A stretch of DNA of 64,000 nucleotides from an uncultured Clostridia bacterium. Its GTDB lineage: Bacteria; Bacillota; Clostridia; TANB77; CAG-508. Positions 45,301-54,483 of the stretch are shown piece by piece. The position numbers and the translations under genes were made by a program. The stretch is from positions 1-64,000 of the forward strand of contig CALXCA010000006.1 of the NCBI GenBank assembly GCA_944386685.1, written 5' to 3'. The notes under the pieces are model-generated. The model worked only from the letters and a program-made list of their open reading frames with translations, searched no databases and was not told the origin of the DNA. Positions within the stretch are counted from its first letter, which is position 1; every line of letters begins with the position of its first letter.

Positions 45301-45397
45301 CTCTTTTTAATAATAATAATATTATTCCACATATAATAACAAAACTAATAAAAAAATATAAAATATACTTTTTCCCTTTACTTTTGTTTTTATTCAT
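42350..45397 (-). CDS. Secreted glycoside hydrolase with C-terminal dockerin
   Basis: 1015 residues: N-terminal membrane helix (about 8-28), a beta-sandwich stretch, then a TIM-barrel glycosidase at about 155-480 with FGMSTHFGLNYN, acid/base YQIFNEPNAGW near 272 and nucleophile IYVNEMGIT near 390, in the style of GH39/clan A. Two later regions are helical (about 540-760) and Ig-like (about 780-890). The C-terminus is a type I dockerin with two calcium loops, GDINKDGQVNLKDF and ADCNNDNQKVGVKDY. In a polysaccharide locus it resembles PslG, a self-polymer endoglycosidase. It overlaps the upstream GT2 stop by one base (TAATG). Confidence 0.88.
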   Translation of the reverse strand: MNKNKSKGKKYILYFFISFVIICGIILLLLKRDKVLNYIYNTSNIILDNRSEKDTNEDISIEFNDNDNVIIGNKISIKLTQNTNEIYNNYDINIYCDSNMVSNFEFAEKSKEVEINFDKEGKHTLKIDIYKETELIKTQNNDFYVINEYKNQFAEKTSRFGMSTHFGLNYNRDSISKGLDLLYNSGIKNIRDTILWEHVGGFNGEYNYKIPDLWIPSIIEKDINILALVGGSHKNQNGEWNSQINSESELQEFGAYVKNVINKYPDIIEYQIFNEPNAGWTDDSEKEWYAKSTIEVYNKLKETNKYKRTVVGSVAIKYLEEKESINYLTDIGVKYGTLKESSIFAYHMYTSQENMQRLKEVTEYANEAINNIGGFTNIYVNEMGITSSDDITEIDRIQKIIKQMVTYINYGISKVYIYDFRDTDKEDGTSRYGIVTNDYIPKESYFILKRFLENTNGAEYIGKIKNLEGVENDNLEVHVYDKDGKPKIIVWSSSSKINITVPYANFKATDLYGEEIQPDESGNLVITKMPIYIDEVDYNYFYQAISNMATEKYNEFTEKFAGEIAQIPELTSKIEENKKYMESVGQVENKIVGSATIQAMKNHFELGNIILQAYKDGKLQVEDVKVSSMLDMLNDIGDSYEDLVTVSAQTVEQSEIEQTNKVMQEAETTINNNQGCEIIYPVKILDFAKDHYEKATYINSLEEENDIKNGLIISNNLHASLLADWSKTFAQINIDNYVDEYIANNPVTIEYSTTELTNQNVKATIKTNAEIQITNNSNSKEHTFEQNGTFTFEYTIKGRALNITATVQNIDKVEPSISGVQKAKLYTKPVTPKINDENLKEIKLILNSQVVTDYKNGDTLQDEGFYELTAIDKAGNTTTTYFQIFINNDTNYKMEENYIKNVTNNTKKSDFDKKLNLSVGYKIYRNEIELKQDDIIATGDILTTEAGDNYIIIVPGDINKDGQVNLKDFIKMRIYLLLENNLDDIEMLAADCNNDNQKVGVKDYIRIRLIILMNE

Positions 45398-46428
45398 TAT
45401 TTCCTCCTAAAGTGAAACTTTTTTAATAATACATATAATTTTAATAAACTGTATGTAAACTTTTTTTGTTTATGTCTTATTGTAAAATAAATTAATTTAT
45501 TTAAAATATTACTTTTATATTTAACTTTTTCAATATTAGTAGTTCTTCTATCATATATATAATTATTAACCTCTTCAAGTAACTTTGATTTACTATAATT
45601 TGATTTTAAAAACATCTTTTTTAGACATATAATAAATCTATTTATAAAATCCATTTTTATTAATTTCATATTATTTTCTTCTGAATTGTATTTTTTAAAT
45701 AAATGTTCAAAACTGTAATATAATTTCCAATTTGCTTCTATTTCATTTTTATTGAATTTTCTAAGCAAAGTATTTTCTGTACCATTTTGCATATAATTAT
45801 AATTACAACTTTCAAAACTTGAAACAGTATTGCTATTAAGTAAAAAGTCTATTACAAAAATTGCATCTTCACATATTTTAAGTGTTTCATCAAATTTAAT
45901 ATTATTATCAATAATAATATTTCTCTTATAAAATTTATTAAATGGACCTTGTATTAAGTAATTATTATAATAGTAACTAAAATATTTATCAAGAAATTCT
46001 TTAATTTTTATATTATTAAAATTATAAGCTTTATATTCTTTTTTATTATTTGAAATAATTGAAATATTGTTTTGACCACAAAATACAATATCACTATTAT
46101 TCCTTGATATTTTTTCAATAAATTCATGCATCATATTTTCTTCAATATAATCGTCACTGTCAACAAAGGTTATATATTCTCCACTAGATTTTAGAATACC
46201 TAAATTTCTAGCTTTACTTACCCCCTCATTACTTTTATGAAAAACTTTTATATTGTTATACCTTTTAGAATATTCATCACAAATTGCTTCACTGCCATCA
46301 GTTGAACCATCATCTATTAAAATAATTTCATAATCTTTAGTTTTTTTCTGATTAACTAAACTATTAATGCATCTTTCTAAATATTTTTTTGAATTATAAA
46401 TTGGTACAATTATACTTATTTTAATCAT
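45397..46428 (-). CDS. Glycosyltransferase family 2
   Basis: 343 residues from the ATG at 46428 (AGAGGA 5 nt upstream; an upstream TTG at 46443 is unlikely). ISIIVPIYNSKKYLERCINS, LIDDGSTDGSEAI, GVSKARNLGI and FVDSDDYIE give a standard GT-A enzyme. It overlaps the acetyltransferase gene by 8 bp and touches the glycosidase start. Confidence 0.92.
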   Translation of the reverse strand: MIKISIIVPIYNSKKYLERCINSLVNQKKTKDYEIILIDDGSTDGSEAICDEYSKRYNNIKVFHKSNEGVSKARNLGILKSSGEYITFVDSDDYIEENMMHEFIEKISRNNSDIVFCGQNNISIISNNKKEYKAYNFNNIKIKEFLDKYFSYYYNNYLIQGPFNKFYKRNIIIDNNIKFDETLKICEDAIFVIDFLLNSNTVSSFESCNYNYMQNGTENTLLRKFNKNEIEANWKLYYSFEHLFKKYNSEENNMKLIKMDFINRFIICLKKMFLKSNYSKSKLLEEVNNYIYDRRTTNIEKVKYKSNILNKLIYFTIRHKQKKFTYSLLKLYVLLKKFHFRRK

Positions 46429-47056
46429 AACATTCCTCTTCAATTTTTTTAATCAATTTATCTATATTATCTTCAGTAATATTCTCATATAATGTTTCTA
46501 AATTAAATTTACTTAATTTAGAATAGTCTAATTTTTGCAATTTATCTATAATTTCTTTATTAAATCTATATTTTACAACATTATTACCTACATATACTGA
46601 ATATGGTGGAACATCCTTTGCAACTACACTACCAGCTCCAATTACTGAACCTTGTCCAATTGTAACTCCTGACAATATAATTGATCCAAAGCCAATCCAA
46701 ACGTCATCTTTTATAGTAATTTTTCCTTTGCATATACTTTCATATTCATTAAATCCTAAAATTTTTTCTTTAAATGGATATGTTGAAATTCTTTTATAGT
46801 TATGTTCTCCACTTAATAGAAATTTTACATTTGGACCTATTGAACAAAAATTTCCAATTTCAAGAAACTCATCTTTATTACCAAAATTATAAATATACAA
46901 ATCCCCATAAGTGAATTTTCCTACAATAACTTTATCTATATTAAATTTTTTTCCGATATGTGTATAATTATGCTTATTTTTCTTTCTCCACTTGTTTTCA
47001 AACATTATTAAATTTATATCATTAAATAGACTAATCTTTTTTAATATTTCTTTCAT
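46421..47056 (-). CDS. Left-handed beta-helix O-acetyltransferase
   Basis: CatB/NeuD-type acyltransferase, probably acetylating a sugar of the repeat unit. 211 residues; hexapeptide repeats run from about 65 to 165, with LEIGNFCSIGPNVKFLLSG, the catalytic-type His region SGEHNYKRISTYPF, then IKDDVWIGFGSIILSGVTIG and GAGSVVAKDVPPYSVYVGNN. Followed by a helical tail. Confidence 0.9.
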   Translation of the reverse strand: MKEILKKISLFNDINLIMFENKWRKKNKHNYTHIGKKFNIDKVIVGKFTYGDLYIYNFGNKDEFLEIGNFCSIGPNVKFLLSGEHNYKRISTYPFKEKILGFNEYESICKGKITIKDDVWIGFGSIILSGVTIGQGSVIGAGSVVAKDVPPYSVYVGNNVVKYRFNKEIIDKLQKLDYSKLSKFNLETLYENITEDNIDKLIKKIEEECYD

Positions 47057-47122
47057 TTTTAAAAACTCATTCTTTCTTATTAGTTTAAATATAATATAAT
47101 ATTATATTGTCCTAAGATACAC

Positions 47123-47974
47123 TTAAAATTTGTTTCTTATTTTTTTATAATCATAAAACAAAAGTTTAACAACTTTAAAATAACTTTGAATTTGAAATTT
47201 TATTTTTTTCTTTTTTCTATCTTTTAAAATTTCTTTTGTTGAGCCAGCCTCTTTATGTATAATTAAAACATCTGTACTATTTTCAATTTTTAGATTAGCC
47301 TTTTCAATATAAATAGCTAATGCTAATTCTTCACAATATAAAAAAGTTTCGGGAAAAATTTGAGAATAATATTTAAAAAAATCTGGCGTTAAAATATATG
47401 CACATCCTTGTATTATATATTTATTTTTTTTTATTTCTTCTACATTAAATTTCTCATTATTTTTTTTATATTTATCTAAATTAAATATATATTTTATTAT
47501 TTGTTTTAAAATATATATTCCCATTCTTATAACATATTTCCACATTTTTGAATTATAAATTAAATATGGTTTTTGAATAACTTTTTCTATATCACAACAC
47601 ATTGGATTTATAATTGCTATTTTTTCTTCTGGTTTATATAATGATATTAATTTTTTTAATGTATTTTCGTTAAAAAGTACTGTATCCGTATTTAATACAA
47701 ATACAAAATCACTTTTTAAATTTTCCTTAGCAAATTTAATTCCAATATTATTTCCCTTTGCAAAACCTAAGTTTTCTTTATTTTCTATTATATAAATATT
47801 ATTCATATCTTTGCAAGAAGTTTTTATTTTATTTACAGATTCATTTTGTGAATTATTATCTACTACTATTATACAATAATTTGAATAGTTTTGATTCTCT
47901 ATAGATTTTATACATTCTATAGTATCATTATAATTTTTATAATTTAATAATACAATTCCAATTTTTTTTTCCAT
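47123..47974 (-). CDS. Glycosyltransferase family 2, rhamnosyltransferase-like
   Basis: 283 residues from the ATG at 47974, with GAGGG 4 nt upstream (an upstream TTG gives six more codons). IGIVLLNYKNYNDTIECIKS, VVDNNSQNESVNKI, NLGFAKGNNIGIKFA, and FVLNTDTVLF in the metal-site position are typical of the rhamnosyltransferase branch. A helical insertion with membrane-like segments lies near 150-175. Confidence 0.9.
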   Translation of the reverse strand: MEKKIGIVLLNYKNYNDTIECIKSIENQNYSNYCIIVVDNNSQNESVNKIKTSCKDMNNIYIIENKENLGFAKGNNIGIKFAKENLKSDFVFVLNTDTVLFNENTLKKLISLYKPEEKIAIINPMCCDIEKVIQKPYLIYNSKMWKYVIRMGIYILKQIIKYIFNLDKYKKNNEKFNVEEIKKNKYIIQGCAYILTPDFFKYYSQIFPETFLYCEELALAIYIEKANLKIENSTDVLIIHKEAGSTKEILKDRKKKKIKFQIQSYFKVVKLLFYDYKKIRNKF

Positions 47975-47984
47975 TTTTCCCTCT

Positions 47985-49067
47985 CTATTCAAAAAAAGTT
48001 TTATATGGTACTACACCATGCCATTCTGGTCTATAAATTGATATAATTCCCCAATAAAATAATGTGCATAACAATAATATTAACAAAATAAATCTTTTAT
48101 CTTCTTTTTTCTGTATATTGCTTATAAATTCAGGAATCCATACAATATTAAAAATATTAAAATATGTAGTTAATCTACTAAATATACTAATTTTTATAGT
48201 TGCAACAAAAAAAATAACATTTAACATTATCATAAATGCATAAAAATCTAATACAGTTCTATCCTTTTCTTTAAATTTATTTTTATTATAACAAATACCT
48301 ATCACAAAGAAAATTATTGCAACAAGTGCATTTAAAACTGATGCAAAATAATTTGAAACTGCAAATTGACTTTCCAAATATCCAGAATATGTAGTAAATA
48401 ATTTAGTAAATAAATTAAGAATTGGATTTGCAAAAACAAAAATAATACCTGAAATTATAATTGTTATAAGAAAATATTTATTTTTAAATTTTAATTTTTG
48501 TAGAAAAATTGTAACTATCATTATTATTGCTGATTGGTGAAATAAACTAGCAAAAATAATAGTAAAAAAATACTTTATTATTTTATTATTTTTAAAAAAA
48601 TATGTATATCCTAAAAGAATTATTGAGATTGCAATAGCTTGTCTCATTACATTCATATACATAGCATAACAATTTAATAAAATAAAAAGCAATGAACTTA
48701 AAATACAATCTTTTGACTCTTTATATATAAATTGTCCTACACTAAACATTATAAATAAACTAGTTACAATAATTAAAATTTGGTAATTAGTAGTAATGTA
48801 ACTTAAAAGTTTACAAAGAGTTATAAATCCTATTTCATATCTTGTACTTTCTTCTGCTTGTTCTATCGTCATTCTCGAAATTTTTTCAAATGCATCACAA
48901 AATTGAGGTGTGTCCACTCCAACTGTATAATTTCTAATTGCTGCAACAATAGCCAATATAGAAAATATTATTATAATATATATTTTTTTATTTTTTTGAT
49001 TTTTATTAGGTTTTAAACAATATCCTAATAATATCGTTAATATAATTATAATTATATAAATAGTCAT
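47985..49067 (-). CDS. epsG: EpsG-family polysaccharide polymerase
   Basis: Membrane polymerase assembling exported repeat units. 360 residues with about 10-11 helices, the EpsG signature AAIRNYTVGVDTPQFCDAFE after the second helix, then YEIGFITLCKL and MYMNVMRQAIAISIILLGYT, typical of EpsG/Wzy. This is the polymerase candidate for the large locus. Its stop is 10 bp before the next gene and its start directly abuts the GT4 gene. Confidence 0.9.
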   Translation of the reverse strand: MTIYIIIIILTILLGYCLKPNKNQKNKKIYIIIIFSILAIVAAIRNYTVGVDTPQFCDAFEKISRMTIEQAEESTRYEIGFITLCKLLSYITTNYQILIIVTSLFIMFSVGQFIYKESKDCILSSLLFILLNCYAMYMNVMRQAIAISIILLGYTYFFKNNKIIKYFFTIIFASLFHQSAIIMIVTIFLQKLKFKNKYFLITIIISGIIFVFANPILNLFTKLFTTYSGYLESQFAVSNYFASVLNALVAIIFFVIGICYNKNKFKEKDRTVLDFYAFMIMLNVIFFVATIKISIFSRLTTYFNIFNIVWIPEFISNIQKKEDKRFILLILLLCTLFYWGIISIYRPEWHGVVPYKTFFE

Positions 49068-50186
49068 TTAATTTTCCTCTTTCAAAAGCTGATTATAGTA
49101 TTCCATTAATTTTTTTGCTTCAGTTTCAATTTCATAATTATTGTCTATTAAACCATTTAAATTAGTTTTTCTATTAATTACTTTACTATTAATTATATTT
49201 TCTACCCAATTTTCAACAGTATCATTTAAAGATATTTTTTTATATAATTCAGAAATTTGAGCCTCTTCAGGAACAACATCAGAAGCCACACAAGGAAGTC
49301 CTGAAATTTGAGCTTCTAGTAATACTATTCCTAGCCCCTCATATATAGAAGGTAATACAAATACATCAAATATTTGATAAATTTTTTCAATATTATTCAT
49401 TGGTTCTAAAAATAAAATATCCTTTTCTAATGAATTTTCTTTAACAATTTTTTTTAATTCATACTCTAATGGTCCATTTCCAACAATTATTAATTTAGAA
49501 TTTTTTACTTTTTTATTTATTTCTTTAAAAATTTTTATAAGAAATTTTTGGTTTTTCTGATTACACAATCTTCCAACATTTCCTATAACAAAAGTATCTT
49601 TTTCAATTCCATAATATTTTCTTAATTCATCTCTAACATTTTGATTATATTCAAACCTTTTTCCATTAATTGCATTTTTTATTACATGAACAGCCTTGTT
49701 TATAAAAATTTTATCTCCAGCATCTTTTGAACACGCACAGTAATAGTTTGCATTTTTTATTGCATAAGGTAACAATACCTTATTTCTTATTTCATGTAAT
49801 TTTGAATCTGCTGTTTTAGTTACATGACTATGTAAAATTCTAACTTTTATTCCATATTTCTTAGCATAATGCAAATAAAATGCTCCCATATTTAAAACAT
49901 GACAATGTATTATATCATAATTTTTTGCATTTTCTTTTAAAAAAGTTTTAATTTTTTTTATTGTTTTAATACCATTTTTTATTCCAATTTTAGGAATATA
50001 AAATATTTTACTGCCACATTTTTCAATTTCATCAAAATATACACTTCTTTCATTTATTCCTATAACAAAATCTATTTGTATTTTTTCTTTATCAATATTT
50101 CTAAAATAATTCATTGCATAACTAGCAACTCCGTTACAAAGTCTTAAAGAAGGAATTATATATAAAACTCTAATTTTCTTATTCAT
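49068..50186 (-). CDS. Glycosyltransferase family 4, EpsF-like
   Basis: 372 residues: N-terminal LYIIPSLRLCNGVASYAMNY, HCHVLNMGAFYLHYAK, VIGNVGRLCNQKNQKFLIKI, and the EX7E region SIYEGLGIVLLEAQISGLP near 283. AAGGGG precedes the ATG, and it overlaps the FrhB-like stop by 8 bp. Confidence 0.94.
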   Translation of the reverse strand: MNKKIRVLYIIPSLRLCNGVASYAMNYFRNIDKEKIQIDFVIGINERSVYFDEIEKCGSKIFYIPKIGIKNGIKTIKKIKTFLKENAKNYDIIHCHVLNMGAFYLHYAKKYGIKVRILHSHVTKTADSKLHEIRNKVLLPYAIKNANYYCACSKDAGDKIFINKAVHVIKNAINGKRFEYNQNVRDELRKYYGIEKDTFVIGNVGRLCNQKNQKFLIKIFKEINKKVKNSKLIIVGNGPLEYELKKIVKENSLEKDILFLEPMNNIEKIYQIFDVFVLPSIYEGLGIVLLEAQISGLPCVASDVVPEEAQISELYKKISLNDTVENWVENIINSKVINRKTNLNGLIDNNYEIETEAKKLMEYYNQLLKEEN

Positions 50187-51384
50187 TTTTTCCCCTTTTC
50201 AAATATCTTTTATAAAATGTTTTAATATTGTTAGGCATAATATTTTTTAATATATATTTAAATTTATTTTTGTTAGATAAATATTTTTTTGCATATTTAT
50301 CAAATGAAATTTTATCTAATTCATTATATATTCCATCTCTTTTTGATGGTCTATTTTGATTGTGCTTTAAATTATCATTAAATTTAGTTACTTGTTGTTC
50401 ACTATATACTCTATATTCAACATTATCTTTTATATTTTCAAATAATTTATTTCCTTTAACTGTATTTATTATTGCTAAAGATACTCCATTTTTATCATAA
50501 AATTTATAGTCAAATTGCTCAATTCCCCATAAATCTCCTAATGTTATATCCCCTATTCTTTCCATATTTTTGTATTTGCAATAATAACAACTTTCTCTAA
50601 AAATTATTCCTTGTAGAAATGCAAAATAATATGGATCAAAATCAGCTTTTCTAAATATTACTCTATTTGTTGTATGTATTTCTGAACAATATCCCCTTCC
50701 CCAATTACTTTTATTCTTACTTCTAAAATTATAAGAAACTATTGGCTCACCAATTTTGTTCTCTAAATATTTTAAGTACTTTTTAAAAATTTTTTGACTA
50801 GGTACACCATGACAAATAATATCTATTGTATATAAATTTTCATAATCTTTTTTCAAAAACTTTTTTAAACCACCAATTTGGCAAGGAACTCCTGTATAAA
50901 GAACAATTTTTCCTTCTTCCAAATATTTTTTTACTTCTGAAAAAGTATTATTTGTATCACTTGTAACATATTTGGAACCTCTAATTTTTTGTAAATCCTC
51001 AATATTTGTTACAATTATTTGTTTTGGCATTAAATTTTCATCATAAGCACTTCCAACAACAACTCCATTTTGTTCAATTATTAGTTTTGATATAAGATAA
51101 GCAATTCCTCCTGAAGTACTTTTTTTTGCAATATCAATTTCTTTTGGCTTAATTCCCAAAAAAACTTGTTCTTTCAATTTATCTGTATTCGAATATCTTT
51201 GAATTTGACCACAAGTTTTTTTGCATAAACCACAATTTATACATTTATCTTTATTTATTTTAGGAGTTAAAAATCCCTCATCATCTTCTGTCATTGTTAT
51301 TGCACTTACTGGACAGATTTGTTCACAAGCTCTACAACCAGTACAATCTTTCTTATTTAGAATTTTAATAAATTTTTCTTCCAT
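50179..51384 (-). CDS. FrhB-like iron-sulfur protein in polysaccharide locus
   Basis: 401 residues from the ATG at 51384, five nt after GGAGG. Two [4Fe-4S] ferredoxin motifs, CTGCRACEQICPVSAI and CINCGLCKKTCG, precede the coenzyme F420 hydrogenase/dehydrogenase beta-subunit domains, with STSGGIAYLISKLI, TGVPCQIGGLKKFL, DIICHGVPSQKI, and a late Cys set CYYCKYKNMERIGDITLGDLW. The family is often paired with pyruvyl transferases in capsule loci, as here; the reaction is unknown, and no F420 pathway is visible in the window. Confidence 0.88.
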   Translation of the reverse strand: MEEKFIKILNKKDCTGCRACEQICPVSAITMTEDDEGFLTPKINKDKCINCGLCKKTCGQIQRYSNTDKLKEQVFLGIKPKEIDIAKKSTSGGIAYLISKLIIEQNGVVVGSAYDENLMPKQIIVTNIEDLQKIRGSKYVTSDTNNTFSEVKKYLEEGKIVLYTGVPCQIGGLKKFLKKDYENLYTIDIICHGVPSQKIFKKYLKYLENKIGEPIVSYNFRSKNKSNWGRGYCSEIHTTNRVIFRKADFDPYYFAFLQGIIFRESCYYCKYKNMERIGDITLGDLWGIEQFDYKFYDKNGVSLAIINTVKGNKLFENIKDNVEYRVYSEQQVTKFNDNLKHNQNRPSKRDGIYNELDKISFDKYAKKYLSNKNKFKYILKNIMPNNIKTFYKRYLKRGKNE

Positions 51385-51400
51385 ATAATCCTCCAGTTTT

Positions 51401-52513
51401 TTAATCATTTAGAGCTTTATCTAAATATTCAGATGCCTTTTCCCTTTCTTTGTTTAACACTTCATTAGCATGAGAAAAATCCATTTTTTGATTTGCAAGT
51501 TTTATATCATTATAATCTTCTACAATTCTATTTTGTAACCCTGTAACTTCTAATATACTTGCCAATCTTGTACTAAATTTCTCTGGAAATATAATCATAA
51601 ATGGAGTATTAAAATTTATAGAAAATGCTGTAGCATGAAATGAGTCTGTAACTACATAACTTGCATTAGCTATTAATGACAAGAAATCTTCTACTTTTAC
51701 ATTATATTTCATTTTTCCTTTTTTGAAAAATTCATGTAAATTATAACTAATATAATAAATATCTAATCCTTTTTCTTTTGCTAATTTTTCAACATATTTA
51801 TCTATTTTTTTATTTCTGTTTAAATTATACATTAATACATATTTTTTTCCAACATATTTATTAGATGCTATCTTTAGCCATTGGTTTTTATTTAACAATA
51901 AAGTTGGATCTAAAACATTTATTCCATCATTTCTTCCTAATTTTTTTAATATTTCTACTCCTGAAAGCTCTCTCATAGATAAATATTGATATTTATCTAT
52001 TAATCTTTTTGTTTCTGAAATTTCTTCTTCTGACAATGTTTTTTTTCCAAAACTAGCAGCATAAGATATCCTTTTTTTTCCATCAGGTACAAAATCTAAA
52101 AAGAATGGATATTCTATTTTTTCATTCCATTCACTATTCCAAACTTGATCGCTTCCTGTACAATAAATATCAGCTTTGGGAATATCTTTTTCAATATCTT
52201 CTTTTGTATAATATGTTTTTTCTGTCATTTTTATATATTTTTTTAAAAATTTTTTAAACATAGAAAAACGTTGAATATATGAAGGAAAAATTACACATTG
52301 AGCTCCAAATCTAATTATAGGATTTTTCTTAAGAATTTCCTTTTTGTTTTTTAGTCTCTTAAGCATCCCAAAAATATGTAATCTTTCAGGATAATAATCA
52401 ATTGTTTCTACTTCAAATCCTTTTTCTTTAATTTTTTCTTGTAATGCATAAGTTTGTAAAACTGAGCCATAATTTACAACTCTATGTAATGTTATAATAT
52501 CTACTTTTTTCAT
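51401..52513 (-). CDS. Polysaccharide pyruvyl transferase family protein, second
   Basis: 370 residues: IITLHRVVNYGSVLQTYALQ at the N-terminus, YCTGSDQVWNSEWN near 113, FLDFVPDGKKRISYAASFGK near 130, and VVTDSFHATAFSINFNTPF near 300. It belongs to the branch commonly adjacent to FrhB-like proteins. AAAGGTAGG precedes the ATG, and the FrhB-like gene follows 16 bp downstream. It is divergent from the member at 40226-41290 (GSDQVWN versus HGGGF). Confidence 0.88.
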   Translation of the reverse strand: MKKVDIITLHRVVNYGSVLQTYALQEKIKEKGFEVETIDYYPERLHIFGMLKRLKNKKEILKKNPIIRFGAQCVIFPSYIQRFSMFKKFLKKYIKMTEKTYYTKEDIEKDIPKADIYCTGSDQVWNSEWNEKIEYPFFLDFVPDGKKRISYAASFGKKTLSEEEISETKRLIDKYQYLSMRELSGVEILKKLGRNDGINVLDPTLLLNKNQWLKIASNKYVGKKYVLMYNLNRNKKIDKYVEKLAKEKGLDIYYISYNLHEFFKKGKMKYNVKVEDFLSLIANASYVVTDSFHATAFSINFNTPFMIIFPEKFSTRLASILEVTGLQNRIVEDYNDIKLANQKMDFSHANEVLNKEREKASEYLDKALND

Positions 52514-52519
52514 TTTTTC

Positions 52520-53590
52520 CTACCTTTTATTCTTTAAAGAATTAAATAATTTTGGAAATTTGCTTTTAAATGTTGCAAGCATTTTTCCCATAATCATTGC
52601 TAAAAAAACAGACTTTATCTTATATGGTATTAATAAAATCTTTACTTTTTTGCTTTTTGGTTTCATTTTCTTTAATTCGTCTTTTGTAATATCATCATTT
52701 AGTATTCTTTTTATTTCTTTATATTTTTCTTTTATCGACAAACTACAACTTTTATCAAAAAGTTTTTCTATACAGTCAATTGTCCTCTCAATATGTCTCC
52801 TAGCACAAAATTCTTCATAAACATTATCTGGTATACCAAATCTTCTAAAATATTCTTTAAATTCTTCATTTTCTCTCAATCTAATATCATATAAATTTGG
52901 AATATATCTACCTGTTATTGCACTTTCACTGCTTCTAATATAATGATAAAAAGCTTTTTTTGTGTTATACATATTATTTATATGTAATAAATAATTTCTA
53001 TTAAAATCTATATCTTCTCCCCAGTTATAATCTGGAAATTTTATATTATTCTCTTGTATTATATCTTTTCTGTATACTTTATTCCATATATTATATAACA
53101 AATGTTTATCCCATAATATAACAAAATCTTTTTTTATTTCTTCAATACTTGAATAATATTTTTCATTATAATTAATAATATCTATTTGTGGATTTTTTTC
53201 ATCATATACTTCAGAAAAAAATCCTGAATTTATAAGTTGAATATCATTATGATTATTTATTATATTAACATATTCTTCAAGCATATTATTTTCAATATAA
53301 TCATCAGAGTCCAAAAAGCAAATATATTTATATATAGCCTTTTCTATTCCTAAGTTTCTAGTTTGTGATACTCCTTCATTTTCTTTGTTTATAAATTTTA
53401 TTCTTGAATCTTTTTTAGCATATTCTTCACATATTTCTTTACTTTTATCTTTTGAACCATCATTAATTAAAATAAGTTCAAAATTTTTATATGTTTGATT
53501 TAAAACAGACTCAACCGTTCTTTTTAAATTTTTTTCAGCATTAAATATTGGTATTATAATTGAAAATTTTATATAATTCTTTTCTTCCAC
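52520..53590 (-). CDS. Glycosyltransferase family 2
   Basis: About 356 residues from a GTG at 53590, 9 nt after AAAGGA; a TTG at 53608 overlaps that site and is less likely. FSIIIPIFNAEKNLKRTVES, LINDGSKDKSKEI, GVSQTRNLGIEKA, FLDSDDYIE. A conserved Trp/Asp region NWGEDIDFNRNYL near 190 suits acceptor binding. C-terminal basic helix. Confidence 0.9.
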   Translation of the reverse strand: MEEKNYIKFSIIIPIFNAEKNLKRTVESVLNQTYKNFELILINDGSKDKSKEICEEYAKKDSRIKFINKENEGVSQTRNLGIEKAIYKYICFLDSDDYIENNMLEEYVNIINNHNDIQLINSGFFSEVYDEKNPQIDIINYNEKYYSSIEEIKKDFVILWDKHLLYNIWNKVYRKDIIQENNIKFPDYNWGEDIDFNRNYLLHINNMYNTKKAFYHYIRSSESAITGRYIPNLYDIRLRENEEFKEYFRRFGIPDNVYEEFCARRHIERTIDCIEKLFDKSCSLSIKEKYKEIKRILNDDITKDELKKMKPKSKKVKILLIPYKIKSVFLAMIMGKMLATFKSKFPKLFNSLKNKR

Positions 53591-53676
53591 TTTATGAAAT
53601 CCTTTCAAATTATCTTATTATTAAAAATGACTGTTAATATATAACCAAGAATTATATATCTATAAAAATTAAGTAC

Positions 53677-54366
53677 TTATATTGCTCCTTCTTTTTTTAT
53701 TACAGATTCTATTGTTTTAAAAAATACTTTCATATCCATTTTAAATGAGATATTATCTATGTAATATAATTCCATTTCCATTCTTTGTTCATATGTTGTA
53801 TTACTTCTACCATTTGCTGCCCAATACCCTGTTAGTCCAGGTGTTACACTTAAAAACTTGTCTATATTATGTCCATATTTTTTAAGTTCTTCATCTATAA
53901 CAGGTCTAGGTCCAATAATAGATAAATCTCCTTTTATTATATTTATTAATTGTGGTAATTCATCTAAACTTGTTTTTCTTATAAACTTACCCACTTTTGT
54001 TATTCTTGGGTCATTTGTTAGTTTATAATTTTCTTTATATTCTTTCATTTGCTCTGGTGTAAATTGTTTTATTAAATCTTCTGCATTTTGCACCATAGAC
54101 CTAAATTTATATATTTTTATATGTTTTCCGTTTTTTCCTATTCTTGTGTGTCCAAAAAATACTGGACCTTTTGATTCTAATTTTATTGCAATAGATATTA
54201 TAAGAAATACTGGTGAAAGTAACACAAGTGCAATTGATGATAATATAATATCCATTCCCCTTTTTAAATATAAATATGGTTGTTTATGTTTTATCCCTTG
54301 TGTTTCTCTAATTTTCAAACTTGTTTGATTGTTAATTGTTTCTTGATTAACTATATCAATATTCAT
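53677..54366 (-). CDS. Phosphoglycosyl transferase initiating polysaccharide synthesis
   Basis: Monotopic PGT (bacterial sugar transferase family) that puts the first sugar phosphate on undecaprenyl phosphate. 229 residues: membrane re-entrant helix at about 34-60 (RGMDIILSSIALVLLSPVFL), IYKFRSMV, DELPQLINIIKGDLSIIGPRP, and TPGLTGYWAANGRSNTTYEQ. It has its own promoter and AGGGGGAA ribosome site. Confidence 0.95.
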   Translation of the reverse strand: MNIDIVNQETINNQTSLKIRETQGIKHKQPYLYLKRGMDIILSSIALVLLSPVFLIISIAIKLESKGPVFFGHTRIGKNGKHIKIYKFRSMVQNAEDLIKQFTPEQMKEYKENYKLTNDPRITKVGKFIRKTSLDELPQLINIIKGDLSIIGPRPVIDEELKKYGHNIDKFLSVTPGLTGYWAANGRSNTTYEQRMEMELYYIDNISFKMDMKVFFKTIESVIKKEGAI

Positions 54367-54398
54367 TAAAAATTCCCCCTATTTATTTACTGTCTTGA

Positions 54399-54427
54399 AT
54401 TATACTATAAAGATAACATAATTTCAA
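54399..54427 (-). promoter_or_regulatory. Promoter of the 53.7-kb sugar transferase
   Basis: Minus strand TTGAAA (54422-54427), 17-bp spacer, TATAAT (54399-54404). It should also drive the genes downstream to cpsB. Confidence 0.7.
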
Positions 54428-54483
54428 GTACTTTACATATTTTTATGAATTCTTTTTACTACATATTATTTATATTTTAAATA

